Source of the DNA: Paenibacillus sp. BIHB 4019
GTDB taxonomy: Bacteria; Bacillota; Bacilli; Paenibacillales; Paenibacillaceae
Assembly (NCBI RefSeq): GCF_002741035.1
Contig: NZ_CP016808.1
Span: 3,414,001-3,478,000, forward strand
Reading direction: 5' to 3'
Length of the DNA: 64,000 nucleotides
Below the pieces are notes generated by a model. It saw only the letters and a program-made list of their open reading frames with translations, was not told where the DNA came from and did not search any database. This document shows, piece by piece, positions 32,028-39,925 of this stretch. Position numbers and translations under genes: made by a program. Positions within the stretch are counted from its first letter, which is position 1; each line of letters opens with the position of its first letter.

Positions 32028-33407
32028 ATGAAGAGGCTTGCACTTGGATTGGTTAGTGTAATGGCTAGTACCGCATTGTTAGCTGGATGTGGGACAGGCT
32101 CAAACTCTGGCGCTGCTGCAAATAGCGGTACAGAGACTTCCAGCAATGGGGCGAAAATGAAAGAGGTCGTGATTTCCGTACGCGAGAACACATGGGGAGC
32201 ACGGAAGGACAATTTTGTAGAAGCAGAAAAGCGTTTGAATGAACAATTGAAGCCGGAAAACGTGCAGGTGAAAATAGATTGGTGGCCTGGTATTGGCGAT
32301 GATGAGCTGATTTTGCAGGCACAAGCGAATAAGGTAGCAGATGTATTTATTAACTCCAGCGTGGATATTGGCTGGCAGCTGAACGCCGGGCTCATTCGTG
32401 ATGTGGACTGGGTTGGAACGTCAGACGTGTTCAAAAATATGCCGGAGTCCTACAACAACATTATGAAATACGAGGACCATTACTACGGCGTCATTCAAGA
32501 TATGGATGCTTCTCCCGTATTCATTAGCCGCAAAGCGCTGGAAGGCTTAGGCTGGACAACGACGCAAATCGATGAGCTGAAGGCTCGCGTTGATGCTGGA
32601 GCCTTCACATTCAGTGAGCTTGTGGATCTTGCAGATGCGGCTGTTAAGCAAAAGCTGGTTAAAGTGGGCTTTGGCGTTGAGGATACAAGGTTTGAAGGCT
32701 GGAATTATACATTCGGCAACTTTAATTATAGTGCGGAACAGAACAAGATGGTACTGTCGAAAAATACGCAGAAGGTTTATGAGTTTTGGCAAGATGCTAA
32801 GCAGCGCGGCGTCGTTACGGAGGGAATTGCCGAGATTGATACGGACAAGGCTGCCGAGCTGTTCATTAAAGGCGAATTGTTTGCCGAATTTGCCCGTACT
32901 GAATTTTATCAAGTGATGCGTACACAACTTGGCATGGAAGAGGACTTGGCTGGCTATGAAGCATGGTTTAAGGAAAATGCGATCTGGATTCCGGTTCCGT
33001 CGGTCGAGCAGGGAGGAAAGCCTGTATCCTACAGCAACCCTGCGATGATCTATGTGGGACCTACTGTGGATGATGAGAAGATGCCTTATGTTCAAAAATT
33101 GATTGAGCATGTGCTGGATCCGGACCTGCAGGTTAATCATACGCTTAAGAGCGGCAAGCTGCCGGTAACAGCGGCAGCGCAGGAGGATGCCCGCTTCCAG
33201 CAAATGAGCTTCTATAAAGATCATGCTTATTTAATCGAATTTACGAAAACGCGTCCAGCCCAAATGGATTATGCGGTCTATATGAAATCCTTTACGCTTG
33301 GCATTGATGCCATTCTGACGAAAGGGCAAACCGCCGCACAGGCCTTTGAATTATTCCAAAAGGATGTAAAGCAAAACGTGCCAGCGGACAGTCTCATTGT
33401 AGAATAA
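32028..33407 (+). CDS. ABC transporter substrate-binding lipoprotein (phosphonate locus)
   Basis: 459 residues, family-1 type solute-binding lipoprotein. Signal with basic start MKRLALG and lipobox LLAGC (Cys21), then a Gly/Ser/Asn-rich linker. The mature protein contains KMKEVVISVRENTWGARKDN and a typical hinge. GAGGAGGG precedes the ATG. It is first in a transporter operon with two permeases and an ATPase, and a strong hairpin follows it. Its place after phnWX-pbfA suggests binding of an organophosphonate or a phosphonate ester, unlike the Phn/PhnS-type binders usually described; inferred from context. Confidence 0.9.
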   Translation: MKRLALGLVSVMASTALLAGCGTGSNSGAAANSGTETSSNGAKMKEVVISVRENTWGARKDNFVEAEKRLNEQLKPENVQVKIDWWPGIGDDELILQAQANKVADVFINSSVDIGWQLNAGLIRDVDWVGTSDVFKNMPESYNNIMKYEDHYYGVIQDMDASPVFISRKALEGLGWTTTQIDELKARVDAGAFTFSELVDLADAAVKQKLVKVGFGVEDTRFEGWNYTFGNFNYSAEQNKMVLSKNTQKVYEFWQDAKQRGVVTEGIAEIDTDKAAELFIKGELFAEFARTEFYQVMRTQLGMEEDLAGYEAWFKENAIWIPVPSVEQGGKPVSYSNPAMIYVGPTVDDEKMPYVQKLIEHVLDPDLQVNHTLKSGKLPVTAAAQEDARFQQMSFYKDHAYLIEFTKTRPAQMDYAVYMKSFTLGIDAILTKGQTAAQAFELFQKDVKQNVPADSLIVE

Positions 33408-33418
33408 CGATGATACAA

Positions 33419-33451
33419 GGAAAGGTGCTCTGATTATAAGAGCACCTTTCC
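33419..33451 (+). terminator. Intercistronic hairpin between binding protein and permease
   Basis: GGAAAGGTGCTC and GAGCACCTTTCC form a perfect 12-bp stem with a 9-base loop; only a weak T-stretch follows (ATCTATTTT). Probably a partial terminator or 3' stabiliser that keeps the binding protein in excess over the membrane parts. Confidence 0.85.
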
Positions 33452-33489
33452 ATCTATTTTGCTTATAGGAAGCAGGTGCAGATCTCATT

Positions 33490-34428
33490 ATGGAGATCCC
33501 GGTAACTTCAGCCAAGACAGCTTACAAGAAACCTTTTGCCAAGAAAGTGTACCCCTATTTATTCATTATGCCCTTTGCCCTTCTGGTGCTGGTCTTTTTT
33601 ATTCTTCCGGCTATTGCGACCATTATAATGTCCTTCACCGATTTAAATGCATCGATGAAAATCAACTTTGTTGGCTTCGATAATTTCAAGCGCATATTTT
33701 CCGATTACAGCATGCCGCAAATTTTATGGAACACCGTTATATTTGCTGTGATTACGCTCGTGTTCTCTTTGATTTTTGGTTTGTTTATATCGATCGCCAC
33801 CCAGTACTTCTTAAAGGGCAAATTGACGGCAGTCATTTATCGTGTCCTATGGTTAATTCCGAGCAGCATTCCTGCAGTTGTATATGTAACGTTCTGGAAA
33901 TATTTATTTGATCCGACGGAGGGCGGGCTGATCAATAAATTTCTGCTCTTATTCCAGCCAGACAGCGATCCCGTCTCTTGGTTTACGAAAATCGCGATGG
34001 CCATTGTAATCATTGCTACAATTGTATCTACAACTTCAGGAGGCATGATTTTATTATCTGCTGCAATCAGCTCGATACCTGAAGATTTGTATAAGGCTGC
34101 GAAAGTAGATGGAGCAAGTGAAAAATCGGTCATCACTAAAATCATCCTTCCATCTTTAAAATGGCCGTTAATGTATATTACGATATCCGATCTTATTGGC
34201 TTTGTGTCCTCCTATTTCTTCATCCTGCTGCTGACGAATGGCGGACCTATGCGCGACACGACGACGTTATCTTTATATGCGTACCAGCAGGCCTTTCATT
34301 TAAAATATTATGGCTACGGCGCCGCTCTTTCGCTTTTGGTTGTGCTGATCTCGCTTATTTTGACCTTATGGCTGCTGAGGCTGTTCGATTTCGATGAAAT
34401 GATAAAGCCATCACGGATTGAAGATTAG
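33490..34428 (+). CDS. ABC transporter permease (MalF/CUT1-like)
   Basis: 312 residues with six hydrophobic segments; first PYLFIMPFALLVLVFFILPA. The EAA loop reads DLYKAAKVDGASEKSVITK near residue 200. First of two permeases that form the membrane channel. A GCAGGTG sequence is the nearest ribosome-binding site, about 11 bases away, so translation may be weak. It follows the intercistronic hairpin. Confidence 0.92.
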   Translation: MEIPVTSAKTAYKKPFAKKVYPYLFIMPFALLVLVFFILPAIATIIMSFTDLNASMKINFVGFDNFKRIFSDYSMPQILWNTVIFAVITLVFSLIFGLFISIATQYFLKGKLTAVIYRVLWLIPSSIPAVVYVTFWKYLFDPTEGGLINKFLLLFQPDSDPVSWFTKIAMAIVIIATIVSTTSGGMILLSAAISSIPEDLYKAAKVDGASEKSVITKIILPSLKWPLMYITISDLIGFVSSYFFILLLTNGGPMRDTTTLSLYAYQQAFHLKYYGYGAALSLLVVLISLILTLWLLRLFDFDEMIKPSRIED

Positions 34429-34437
34429 GAGGCAAAT

Positions 34438-35268
34438 ATGTCGACAACGATAGTAAAAAGGCTGCTCGTGCACACGTATCTGCTGCTCTTCACGATGCCT
34501 ATTATCGGCATGATTATATGGTATTTTCTTGCAGCCACCTTTAATGGCACGACAGGCCAATTTTCGCTTGAAAACTTCAATTTTGTTAAGGAGCCAGTCG
34601 AGTATGCGGGCGTTCGTCTTCCGGCGATTTGGCCCATTGTTCTAAATACATTAGTCTATTCATTTCTTATTGTATTGATTGAAATCGGCATCGCTGTTCC
34701 TGCTGCGTATGCGTTCTCTCGGCTCGATTTTAAAGGAAAGCTGGCCGCCATGAAGTTTCTGTTTCTTATGCGCTCCTTTCCGGGCATCACGCTCATTATC
34801 GCTACGTTTTTCATATTGGTTCAAATGGGTCTGGTAAATACGTACTTAGGCGTTATCCTCGTTGCTATAACGGGCTCCTTGCCAGGCAGAGTGTATATTA
34901 TGAAAGGTTTCTTCGACGAGGTGCCGTGGGATTTGGAATGGGCGGCGATGGTAGATGGCTGCTCAAGATTTCGAGCGCTTATGAAGGTACTCGTTCCCTA
35001 CGTCTTGCCGGGCATCGGGGCAATTGCTGTTTTTGCCTTTTTAGGCGCCTATGGCGAATGGTTTCTGTTCAAGCTGTTTATATTCGATGACAATATGCTG
35101 ACGCTCGCTGGCTATCTGTCGCGGCTCGTAACGAAGGAAAATGTCATTATGAACTATGGATTGATTACTGCGATTGGTTTGTTTTATACAATTCCGCTAA
35201 TCGTGTTTTATATTTTTACCCAGAAAATATTCCTGAAGGTGAATTTGGGAGGAGCAAAGCAGGTATGA
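34438..35268 (+). CDS. ABC transporter permease (MalG/CUT1-like)
   Basis: 276 residues, six membrane segments, first LLLFTMPIIGMIIWYFLA. EAA loop WDLEWAAMVDGCSRFRAL near residue 163, with Asp-Gly-Cys replacing the usual Asp-Gly-Ala. TAGGAGGC precedes ATG 34438. It forms the heterodimeric channel with the permease upstream (9-base gap) and overlaps the ATPase gene by 4 bases (ATGA). Confidence 0.92.
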   Translation: MSTTIVKRLLVHTYLLLFTMPIIGMIIWYFLAATFNGTTGQFSLENFNFVKEPVEYAGVRLPAIWPIVLNTLVYSFLIVLIEIGIAVPAAYAFSRLDFKGKLAAMKFLFLMRSFPGITLIIATFFILVQMGLVNTYLGVILVAITGSLPGRVYIMKGFFDEVPWDLEWAAMVDGCSRFRALMKVLVPYVLPGIGAIAVFAFLGAYGEWFLFKLFIFDDNMLTLAGYLSRLVTKENVIMNYGLITAIGLFYTIPLIVFYIFTQKIFLKVNLGGAKQV

Positions 35269-36380
35269 TTTCTCTTGTAAATATTGTGAAAAACTATGAT
35301 GGCAAGCAAAATGGAGGCCGAGCGGTTGACGGATTGAATCTCGAAATCGCAAAGGGCGAATTTGTCGCGCTGCTAGGCCCTTCAGGCTGTGGAAAGACGA
35401 CTACGCTAATGATGCTGGCAGGGCTGCTCAAGCCAACCTCCGGAGAAATTTATTTTAAGGATAAGCTGGTCAATCATGTGGAGCCGAAGGATCGAAATAT
35501 CGGAATGGTGTTCCAATCCTATGCGCTGTATCCTCATTTGACGGTTCGAGACAATATTGCGTTTCCGCTTCGCGAGCGAAAAATGGCTAAGAAGGACGCC
35601 TACGAGCGTGCTTTACAGACGAGCAAAATATTGCAAATCGATCATCTGCTCGATCGCAAGCCGTCGCAGCTGTCAGGCGGACAGCAGCAGCGTGTCGCCA
35701 TGGCGCGCGCGTTATCCAAGGACCCGGAAATTTTGCTGCTGGATGAGCCCATGTCCAATTTGGATGCCCGGTTAAAGCTGGATGTACGGGATGAAATTCG
35801 AAAAATCCAGCGCAAATTAGGCGTAACGACTATTATTGTCACGCATGACCAAGAGGAAGCTTTGGCCATCTCTGATCGGGTAGCCATTCTAAATGGCGGA
35901 AAAATTCAGCAATATGCCCCTCCAAGCGAGCTATTCAATCATCCATATAACCTGTTCGTCGCAAGCTTTCTAGGCAATCCGCCTATGAATTTGATTGAGG
36001 GCATAGTGGAGCAAAGAGAGGATCGGCAGTGGGTAAAGACAGAGCTGTTCGAGCTGGAGATCCCTCAGTCGCGCAGGCTGGAGGAGCAGCACATAGGAAA
36101 GGCGGTCAAGCTGGGCATACGTCCGCATGATCTGTACATTCCCGAGCAGCCAAGTGAGACATCGATTAATCTCGAAATTGATCTGATTGAGCATCTAGGC
36201 AGCGGGCAGCTCGTTAAAATGACGGATCGGGCTGGACAGTCCGATATGATGATTCGCCTGCTGACCGATAACGAGAAGCGGTTAAAGGAGCGGGAGACGG
36301 TCTCGATTGATATCAGGCCGGATAAAATCCATTTGTTCGATATGACAGATGAAGGGCGCAATTTATTGCAGTTTCAGTAG
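35265..36380 (+). CDS. ABC transporter ATP-binding protein (MalK/UgpC-like)
   Basis: 371 residues. Walker A GPSGCGKTT (residues about 39-47), Q-loop VFQSYALYPH, signature LSGGQQQRVAMARAL, Walker B ILLLDEPMSNLDA and switch histidine in IIVTHDQEEAL. A C-terminal OB/TOBE region of about 130 residues has GNPPMNLIEG and LGIRPHDLYI, as in MalK and UgpC. Unlike the other two sugar systems in this window, this locus has its own ATPase, which supports a self-contained specialised importer. Starts in a 4-base overlap with the permease. Confidence 0.95.
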   Translation: MISLVNIVKNYDGKQNGGRAVDGLNLEIAKGEFVALLGPSGCGKTTTLMMLAGLLKPTSGEIYFKDKLVNHVEPKDRNIGMVFQSYALYPHLTVRDNIAFPLRERKMAKKDAYERALQTSKILQIDHLLDRKPSQLSGGQQQRVAMARALSKDPEILLLDEPMSNLDARLKLDVRDEIRKIQRKLGVTTIIVTHDQEEALAISDRVAILNGGKIQQYAPPSELFNHPYNLFVASFLGNPPMNLIEGIVEQREDRQWVKTELFELEIPQSRRLEEQHIGKAVKLGIRPHDLYIPEQPSETSINLEIDLIEHLGSGQLVKMTDRAGQSDMMIRLLTDNEKRLKERETVSIDIRPDKIHLFDMTDEGRNLLQFQ

Positions 36381-36398
36381 AATGAGAAGGAGAAAAGG

Positions 36399-37202
36399 AT
36401 GACAATACCTAATCTTTTAATCGATCAGCATGTGCATTCCTCCTATTCGCCAGACTCCAGCTCAAAGCTGGAGGAGCTAGTGCGATATTCGCTTGCGCTG
36501 GGAAAGCCGGCTGTCGTAACGACAGACCATTTAGAGTATGATTGCAAATATTTCAAACAAAATGTTCTCATTGATTGGAAGAGCTACAAGCAAGAAGCGG
36601 AAGAGCTGGCGCAGCGCTATAAGATGGAAATTCGCAAAGGCATTGAGGTCGGCTATCGGAGCGATTATAAAGACGTCATAAACGGCTATTTGGCTCAGCA
36701 GCCGTTTGATGTCATTCTGCTTTCGGCGCATAACGATGGCACCCTCGATTTTTCCGAAAAAGCCTATCATGATCTGCCGATTCAGCAAAGGCTTAAGCAT
36801 TATTTTAGGCATGTAAGAGAGGCTGTCGACCAGATGGACAATTTTGATATCGTTGCCCATTTGGATTATGTCGCGAGATATACGACCTATCCGGTTGAGG
36901 AACAAGATATAGCGGCTTGCAAGCCTATTTTGTATGATATTTTAAAGCTGATTATTGAAAAGCAAAAGGTGCTGGAGCTGAACACAACCGGACTATATCG
37001 CCAAGGCTGGATTCATCCGCATCCTTATATTCTGGGCATGTATGTGGAAATGGGAGGCAGAGCGGTGTCCATTGGCTCAGATGCCCATCAGGTAGGGCAT
37101 TTAGAGCAAGGCTTCGCAGAAGCGATAGAGCTGCTGCAAAGCCTGGGCCTTCGAGAGGTTGTGCAATTTAAGGGGAGAGTGCCATATACGGTGTCTATTT
37201 AG
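36399..37202 (+). CDS. PHP-domain phosphoesterase, histidinol-phosphatase (HisJ)-like
   Basis: 267 residues. PHP metal motifs: DQHVHSSYSPDS (about 7-18), TTDHLEY, GIEVGYRSDY, LLSAHND, VAHLDYVAR and a final GSDAHQVGH. The pattern is that of HisJ-type histidinol phosphatases, but no histidine genes are near and it is the last gene of the phosphonate transporter operon (19 bases after the ATPase). It therefore more likely hydrolyses a phosphate or phosphonate ester imported by this system. GAAGGAG precedes the ATG. This is the third PHP protein of the locus and is from a different subfamily than the tandem pair. Confidence 0.85.
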   Translation: MTIPNLLIDQHVHSSYSPDSSSKLEELVRYSLALGKPAVVTTDHLEYDCKYFKQNVLIDWKSYKQEAEELAQRYKMEIRKGIEVGYRSDYKDVINGYLAQQPFDVILLSAHNDGTLDFSEKAYHDLPIQQRLKHYFRHVREAVDQMDNFDIVAHLDYVARYTTYPVEEQDIAACKPILYDILKLIIEKQKVLELNTTGLYRQGWIHPHPYILGMYVEMGGRAVSIGSDAHQVGHLEQGFAEAIELLQSLGLREVVQFKGRVPYTVSI

Positions 37203-37224
37203 CTTCTGAAAATGAACAAGCTGG

Positions 37225-38277
37225 CTACAGCACATTTACTGCAAGGCCGGTAGCAATTGACTCATCTATAGCAAGGGATAGACGAACATCAATTAAAGCC
37301 TCGGATAGTGAATAAAAGCTTTCTCCGCTTGCTATATATGCCGTCATGCGTGTCAAAACTTCGGCTATCGCAATTTCCTCATCAGATAGCTGGGCAGGAT
37401 GGTACGGATTGCGAAAAACGCACTCTGATCCTGCCCGCAATTCCCGAAGCGAAAGCGGAGCAAGGCTGCCCTCCAAGCCGTCTTGCATTCTTCTAATCGT
37501 TACGTCTTCATAGTTGTTGGCACCTAAACTCCGGGTTACCTCATTATCCCGGATTTCCCCTTTAGAGCCGCGTATTAGAATGCGATTGTGTCGTATTGGC
37601 GAAAAATATTGAGAGCGTGCGAAATCAAGAACGGCACTTTTACCATCTCCAAAAGTTATAATGGAAATATCCTGAATTTCGGTCTCCAGCCGGTCTTGCG
37701 CAGCTCGTCCTCGATGAGGGACTTCTTGAATAGGAAGTTCAAAACGCCGCGAAACGATTTGGCAGCTGGAATCCGTGACAGAGAGCCACTGTCTAATTAA
37801 ACTAATGCCATGATAACCATGTGCCGCCGATACTTGTACGTGGCGTACTTCTCCCAGGCTTCCCGATTGAATCATGGCGGTTCTGGCTTGATGATGCGGC
37901 TGCAAAAGGTATTGCTCGGCAATTTGAATACGGGCGCCGGATTGGATGAGCGAGGAAACGAGCTGATAGCCATCTTCGTTGAAAGCAGGAGGCGTTTCGG
38001 CCAGCAGCGGAATGTCTAGTAACGCCGCTTCCTTCAGGACGTGGGGCATAGAAGTTTTTGAGACGGCTGCAACAAGAAATTCACAATGCTTGGCCAGCTC
38101 CTGCGGCGTTGAATAAAGGGTCACGCCCCATTGATCTGAAGCATGCTCATATTTTGCCGAATCTCTGACCACGATGCCGACTATTTGAAATAAATGCGGC
38201 AGCTGCTTGGCAATCCGCAAATACGCTTCCGCTCTCCAGCCAAATCCGATGATGCCGAAAGGTACAGGTTTTAGCAT
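37225..38277 (-). CDS. Gfo/Idh/MocA family oxidoreductase with atypical active site
   Basis: 350 residues. N-terminal Rossmann domain with FGIIGFGWRAEAYLR for NAD(P) binding. The usual catalytic EKP motif is replaced: at the equivalent position the protein reads LLAETPPAFN, with no lysine. C-terminal substrate domain contains IQIAEQYLLQPHH and EIQDISIITF. AAGGAGA lies ahead of the ATG on the minus strand. It converges on the phosphonate operon with 22 bases between stops and no terminator seen. Substrate unknown; it could be a sugar or inositol dehydrogenase or a catalytically altered relative. Confidence 0.85.
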   Translation of the reverse strand: MLKPVPFGIIGFGWRAEAYLRIAKQLPHLFQIVGIVVRDSAKYEHASDQWGVTLYSTPQELAKHCEFLVAAVSKTSMPHVLKEAALLDIPLLAETPPAFNEDGYQLVSSLIQSGARIQIAEQYLLQPHHQARTAMIQSGSLGEVRHVQVSAAHGYHGISLIRQWLSVTDSSCQIVSRRFELPIQEVPHRGRAAQDRLETEIQDISIITFGDGKSAVLDFARSQYFSPIRHNRILIRGSKGEIRDNEVTRSLGANNYEDVTIRRMQDGLEGSLAPLSLRELRAGSECVFRNPYHPAQLSDEEIAIAEVLTRMTAYIASGESFYSLSEALIDVRLSLAIDESIATGLAVNVL

Positions 38278-38375
38278 GATTTATCTCCTTTGTGGTAGCT
38301 TTAAATTCAAGTGTCCCTATTGGACGTTCATTTACTTATCCAAGTTACAATGTTATATTATTAGCAACAGAAACA

Positions 38376-38381
38376 TATAAT
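38376..38381 (+). promoter_or_regulatory. Candidate promoter -10 of the antitoxin RNA
   Basis: TATAAT with a weak TTATAT -35 (38353-38358) and a 17-base spacer; would start RNA near 38388. Confidence 0.4.
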
Positions 38382-38387
38382 GCAGAA

Positions 38388-38510
38388 AGGAGCCGTGCGC
38401 TAACACGACTCCCCTGCAACAGCTGCTTTTAAGGGCAGTAGGCTTTAATCAGGTGTTACGACCGAAATAGACCGCATTCCTTGACCGGGGGGCGGTCTAT
38501 TTTCGTTTTT
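38388..38510 (+). ncRNA. Probable antisense antitoxin RNA (RatA-like)
   Basis: Plus-strand RNA predicted from the promoter at 38353-38381 to the terminator at 38466-38510, about 120 bases. Its 3' end is complementary to the stop codon, last codons and 3' untranslated end of the toxin mRNA, the arrangement of txpA/RatA. The 5' part can fold through GAG-CGTG/CACG-CTC. Both ends are predictions. Confidence 0.5.
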
Positions 38511-38511
38511 C
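38466..38511 (+). terminator. Terminator shared by antisense RNA and toxin mRNA
   Basis: AATAGACCGC and GCGGTCTATT form a perfect 10-bp stem. On the plus strand TTTCGTTTTT follows, a good terminator; on the minus strand the T-run is weaker. The right arm contains the toxin stop codon. Confidence 0.8.
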
Positions 38512-38577
38512 GGACAGTAGCGCTACGATAAGCAAACCAAAAGTAAGCATGATCATGATTGCTTCAAATACTGTCAC
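38497..38577 (-). CDS. Holin-like type I toxin peptide (26 aa)
   Basis: A 26-residue hydrophobic peptide, too short for routine gene calling. It starts with GTG at 38577 behind a near-perfect GGAGGTGAT (minus strand). The sequence TVFEAIMIMLTFGLLIVALL followed by a basic tail (residues SEKRK) matches the putative holin-like toxin family (TxpA/BsrG/Hol_Tox type), whose members damage the membrane when not silenced by an antisense RNA. An extended -10 promoter lies 60 bases upstream. The short tail lacks the longer C-terminus many relatives have. It sits in the 575-base gap between two unrelated genes. Confidence 0.8.
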   Translation of the reverse strand: MTVFEAIMIMLTFGLLIVALLSEKRK

Positions 38578-38641
38578 AAGGCATCACCTCCCTTCCGGGA
38601 GACTAGCCGACCGCCCATAAAGCCGTATCTATTGCTCGCTG

Positions 38642-38650
38642 ATTATAGCA
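38642..38650 (-). promoter_or_regulatory. Extended -10 promoter of the toxin
   Basis: On the minus strand TGC-TATAAT forms an extended -10 element; transcription would begin near 38634, leaving a leader of about 57 bases. Confidence 0.65.
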
Positions 38651-38852
38651 CAGAAATATCCATTTGTACTGATCCCAACGCCGTATCTTTCATATTTTAA
38701 AACAATCCCTATAAGTCTAATGAGAATAGTAACATATAAATATAACACAGTATGTAATTAGAAATCAACTACTAAAGCTTGTTATTTTGTGGGAGTTGGT
38801 TTATGATAAGGGAGGAAAATAACTGATGAATTTGAAAGTGGAGGTGAGAATA

Positions 38853-39050
38853 ATGACGACAAACATGATGATGATGATGTGTATGGAAGAAATGATGTGC
38901 AAGATGAAATGTATGAAAATGATGATGGATTCCATGGACAGCAAAGAAATGATGGACAGCGACATGATGATGTCCAAGATGCAAGAGTGCGACGAAATGA
39001 TGACTGGTATGATGGCTATGATGCGCGACAAAAAGGAAATGATGGCCTAA
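38853..39050 (+). CDS. Methionine-rich small protein (65 aa, 29 Met, 4 Cys)
   Basis: Start ATG 38853 is set by GGAGGTGAG (38840-38848); the ATG at 38826 would put this site inside the frame. Of 65 residues 29 are methionine, often in runs of two to five, and four are cysteine (Cys10, 16, 20, 46), with Asp/Glu/Lys between. It lacks a signal peptide and a hydrophobic membrane segment. The pattern MxxMM/CxxxC suggests a Cu(I)-type metal-binding or oxidant-scavenging peptide, or an amphipathic helix; I do not recognise a family. It is a single-gene unit with its own terminator at 39082. Confidence 0.8.
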   Translation: MTTNMMMMMCMEEMMCKMKCMKMMMDSMDSKEMMDSDMMMSKMQECDEMMTGMMAMMRDKKEMMA

Positions 39051-39081
39051 GCCTCGCTGGCCGGTCCTTATAAAAGTTAGC

Positions 39082-39111
39082 GGCATAGCAGACAACTGCT
39101 TGCCTTTTTTA
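39082..39111 (+). terminator. Terminator of the Met-rich gene
   Basis: GGCATAGCAG pairs with CTGCTTGCC over loop ACAA (one mismatch), followed by TTTTTT. Confidence 0.75.
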
Positions 39112-39138
39112 TTTTCAGCCCAAATAACCGTCTAATTA

Positions 39139-39456
39139 CTAGGCTTGCTTGATTTGTTTTGCTAGATTAACTCTTCTAAGCTTTAGGCTCCACAGCTGTT
39201 TCTCTATATTTAAATCCTCTTTAAATGCGCTATTGCGCAGTTGTTCATAAATGGCCAGCATTTGCCGAAGCACCTCATCATACTGGCGCCACAATTGCTC
39301 CTTAACAACCTCTTCCGAAGGGTAGCTCGGCACATTCATTTCCTGCAAAGCAGCTACAAGCTCAGCTTGCCATTCCTGATCCCCGATTTGCCCTGCATAA
39401 TTGATTAAATCTAAATGGTCATTGATCCAAATCTGAGTGTACGCTTCAACTGTCAT
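39139..39456 (-). CDS. Small helical hypothetical protein
   Basis: 105 residues, not recognised. ATG 39456 is used because GGGGAG lies 9 bases upstream on the minus strand; a TTG at 39489 would add 11 residues with no ribosome-binding site. It is acidic, Gln-, Leu- and Trp-rich and predicted largely helical (for example VVKEQLWRQYDEVLRQMLAI), with a basic end LRRVNLAKQIKQA. No signal peptide or membrane segment. It converges with the Met-rich gene; no functional clue from neighbours. Confidence 0.75.
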   Translation of the reverse strand: MTVEAYTQIWINDHLDLINYAGQIGDQEWQAELVAALQEMNVPSYPSEEVVKEQLWRQYDEVLRQMLAIYEQLRNSAFKEDLNIEKQLWSLKLRRVNLAKQIKQA

Positions 39457-39587
39457 GTCCGTTATCTCCCCGCTCAAGTTATATACCAAGTATTATACTC
39501 GGTTTTATCGGTTAATCAACCTTTTTTTGAGAAGCATGAAAAAACAGGCTTCTGCTCAGCAAATGAAGGACAGGAAAGGTGATAGCA

Positions 39588-39704
39588 TTGGGTTTCATAG
39601 GAACGATAAAAGTCATATCGGGCACTGCATGGATTATCGCTTTTTGGTTATTTGTCATTTTAATGGTGGTTGTCGTTTATAATACGTTCTTTAGAAGAAA
39701 GTGA
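39588..39704 (+). CDS. Small membrane peptide (38 aa)
   Basis: Starts with TTG 39588 behind AGGAAAGGTGAT. The 38 residues consist of a short polar/aliphatic head (GFIGTIKVISG), one hydrophobic membrane span of about 20 residues (TAWIIAFWLFVILMVVVVY) and a basic end with FFRRK. I do not recognise a family; positive-inside rule predicts the C-terminus in the cytoplasm. Possible roles range from a regulator of a membrane protein to a toxin. GGGGT/ACCCC (39760-39777) downstream followed by GCTTTTAT may be its terminator. Confidence 0.6.
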   Translation: MGFIGTIKVISGTAWIIAFWLFVILMVVVVYNTFFRRK

Positions 39705-39784
39705 GTTTGTCCTGCTCCAAAAAAGTCCTTTAATCTTCTAAACAAATCCTAAACATTGTGGGGTCAAAAAGAAAACCCCGCTTT

Positions 39785-39808
39785 TATAATAAAATGTAAG
39801 CGTTTTCT
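39785..39808 (+). promoter_or_regulatory. TATAAT -10 element with adjacent cre site upstream of yesN
   Basis: TATAAT at 39785-39790 (no good -35) is followed by TGTAAGCGTTTTCT (39795-39808), matching the CcpA cre consensus at 13 of 14 positions. Its position just past the transcription start predicts carbon catabolite repression of the yesN-yesM genes. Confidence 0.6.
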
Positions 39809-39925
39809 TTGAATCGGCAACTAACATGCATCTGCCATTTTTTGAGTTATTTTTTGCATAATAAAGGAATCTGAAGCAACATCTGCGAATTATAGAGTTT
39901 CATTAGGAACAAGGGAGGAAACCGA

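Noticed and set aside
38826..38852. Upstream ATG as start of the Met-rich protein
   Set aside because: The GGAGGTGAG site lies inside this extension and is correctly placed for the ATG at 38853.
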